Assembly (NCBI GenBank): GCA_964545045.1
Contig: CAZJEN010000007.1
Coordinates: 45,868-109,867, forward strand
Source of the DNA: SIG307 sp964545045
GTDB taxonomy: Bacteria; Bacillota; Clostridia; Lachnospirales; Lachnospiraceae
Direction of reading: 5' to 3'
Length of the DNA stretch: 64,000 bases
Position 1 is the first letter of the stretch; each line of letters starts with the position of its first letter. The position numbers were made by a program, and so were the translations under genes. Below, piece after piece: positions 63,172 through 64,000 of this stretch. The notes under the pieces were generated by a model. That model did no database searches. It worked only from the letters and a program-made list of their open reading frames with translations, and was not told where the DNA came from.

Positions 63172-63456
63172 ATGTATAAGAAGATGCCAGCTATTTTAAT
63201 TAATTGTCTGTTTGGTTTGTGTTTGGCATATGATATCGTTGTTGGAGAATTGGCAGAAGCACTGGGAAATAGAACAAATACAAAATCTTTGATAGGATTT
63301 TATGTTTTTAATTTTGTTTGGATTGTTTTGTTTCTATTATACAATATCAAACGATATAAAGTAACAAAAGGTGGCAATACGTATTGGATTACTCTCCTTG
63401 CGGCATTTTTACCGTGGAGTGTAATCGTTACACTTTTATTTTACTTTGAAAAGTAA
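63172..63456 (+). CDS. Small membrane protein after the VWA-lipase
   Basis: A 94-residue protein from the ATG at 63172 (GGAGGTG upstream, inside a nearby earlier ATG). Three hydrophobic segments: about residues 5-22, 38-58 and 70-90. No motif is recognised. It follows the VWA-lipase gene by 16 bases and is likely under the same riboswitch. Confidence 0.65.
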   Translation: MYKKMPAILINCLFGLCLAYDIVVGELAEALGNRTNTKSLIGFYVFNFVWIVLFLLYNIKRYKVTKGGNTYWITLLAAFLPWSVIVTLLFYFEK

Positions 63457-63836
63457 TAATTTGTTCATAGTTGCTTGAAGCAGGAGATTGTATGAATGCT
63501 TTGGAATGGCGATGCTCCATTATGCCACAATGTATGTAGCGGATAAGGTTCAGTATGTTATCATATCATGAGTGGTGATCGTGTTTTTTTGAAAGTATTC
63601 AGATTACATGACTGGTATTTAAGTGTGCCTAGGGCATGACTCCGAAACTTGAAAAAGTGCTTGCGTTTTTCGATTTTTGGAGTCATAATATCAATAGGGA
63701 CACTGATACCCATTTGTGATACCTAAATGATACCTATAATTTTTAGAACTAAAAATAATTAAGGGAAATAGACGAAAAGACGCTATTTCTGTAAGCAAAG
63801 ACCTGCCAAACCAGATGAAATAAGTTGGTTCGTAGG
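63457..63836. promoter_or_regulatory. Right end of the element with arm-type sites
   Basis: No gene in about 380 bases. TGATACC occurs at 63704-63710, 63717-63723 and 63728-63734, matching the left-end copies. A hairpin GACTCCGAAA...TTTTTGGAGTC lies at about 63639-63684 and may end the cargo transcript. Confidence 0.6.
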
Positions 63837-63903
63837 GAGTATGAATAATAAACACAGCTTCAGAAATGGCGAAAACAAGCCGTTTCTGAAGCTTTTTTCT
63901 TTT
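63837..63903 (+). repeat. attR: 67-bp direct repeat
   Basis: Identical to 56678-56744. It repeats the guaA 3' end and terminator and marks the right boundary of the integrated element. Confidence 0.92.
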
Positions 63904-64000
63904 GGCTCTTTGTCAAGAGTTGGGGTAAATATTTCAGAGGCATACGAATTCGTTCCTGTGCCTCTTTAAGTTAGGGCAAGGAAGATTCGATTTCTGAAGT
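63904..64000. other. Chromosomal flank beyond the element
   Basis: Ninety-seven bases beyond attR, with no complete gene. GAGGCA...TGCCTC-like pairing near 63941-63965 may form a hairpin. Confidence 0.4.

Noticed and set aside
56678..63903. Element considered as a prophage
   Set aside because: No capsid, portal, terminase or lysis genes; content fits a small integrative mobilisable element.

Overview
The window looks like a chromosomal stretch from an anaerobic, plant-glycan-using member of the Clostridia, most likely Lachnospiraceae. This rests on gene content (Firmicutes-type Shine-Dalgarno sites, a SemiSWEET-like protein, clostripain-family protease, DUF3737 and DUF1858 proteins, Rpn-like nuclease, GH31 alpha-xylosidase, many beta-helix and sugar-isomerase genes) and on style, not on a marker gene. 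No rRNA is present; the only tRNA is tRNA-Trp, present twice because of a duplication. Layout: 1-12.2 kb holds the end of a beta-helix protein, an acyltransferase, a secreted esterase lipoprotein, a clostripain-like protease, a LysR regulator divergent from a SemiSWEET-like gene, an ABC exporter operon with a MerR regulator, and a type II toxin-antitoxin pair. 12.4-17.2 kb holds uvrB-uvrA behind a promoter with a possible LexA box. 16,871-25,564 is an apparently exact tandem duplication of a 4,347-bp unit carrying the uvrA 3' end, an iron alcohol dehydrogenase, a ferredoxin, a DUF1858 protein, a large hairpin element, tRNA-Trp, a DUF3737 protein and the 3' end of a metallo-beta-lactamase-fold gene. 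25.4-33.4 kb holds a nucleotidase, HAD hydrolase, RsmH paralogue, SGNH hydrolase, alpha-xylosidase and a membrane-anchored protein. 33.4-41.0 kb is an AT-rich defence island: a tandem structured-RNA candidate, a TIGR04141/DUF6119-like protein, an SsoII-like restriction-modification pair in divergent arrangement, a Vsr nuclease, and a three-gene cassette (small multi-TM protein plus two TIR-domain proteins) that resembles Thoeris but has no recognisable ThsA. 41-50.4 kb returns to core metabolism: mutT, sfsA, an Rpn-like nuclease with a broken partner, a sugar-utilisation cluster (DUF1349, FMN oxidase, beta-helix protein, TIM-barrel isomerase) and an Na+/alanine symporter. 50.4-54 kb has an AT-rich HNH protein, an unannotated type I toxin-antitoxin locus, NUDIX and GNAT genes. 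54.1-56.7 kb is a CofE-like ligase followed by guaA, whose glutaminase domain is largely missing. 56,678-63,903 is an integrative mobilisable-type element inserted at the 3' end of guaA, bounded by 67-bp direct repeats; it carries a tyrosine integrase, an excisionase-like protein, an RHH/MobC-like protein, a TnpV-like protein, 76-bp iteron-like repeats, an oriT-like inverted repeat and a cyclic-di-GMP-I riboswitch in front of a secreted VWA-lipase-CBM protein. The main points for follow-up are: (1) a family of long hairpin elements with a shared core and covarying arms (396-661, 19321-19560 and its duplicate, 48646-48894); (2) the TIR/TM defence cassette; (3) the riboswitch-controlled VWA-lipase cargo; (4) the type I toxin-antitoxin locus near 52 kb; (5) the tandem structured RNA near 33.5 kb; (6) the tandem duplication; (7) the truncated GuaA. 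All family assignments come from reading motifs by eye; no database search was possible.
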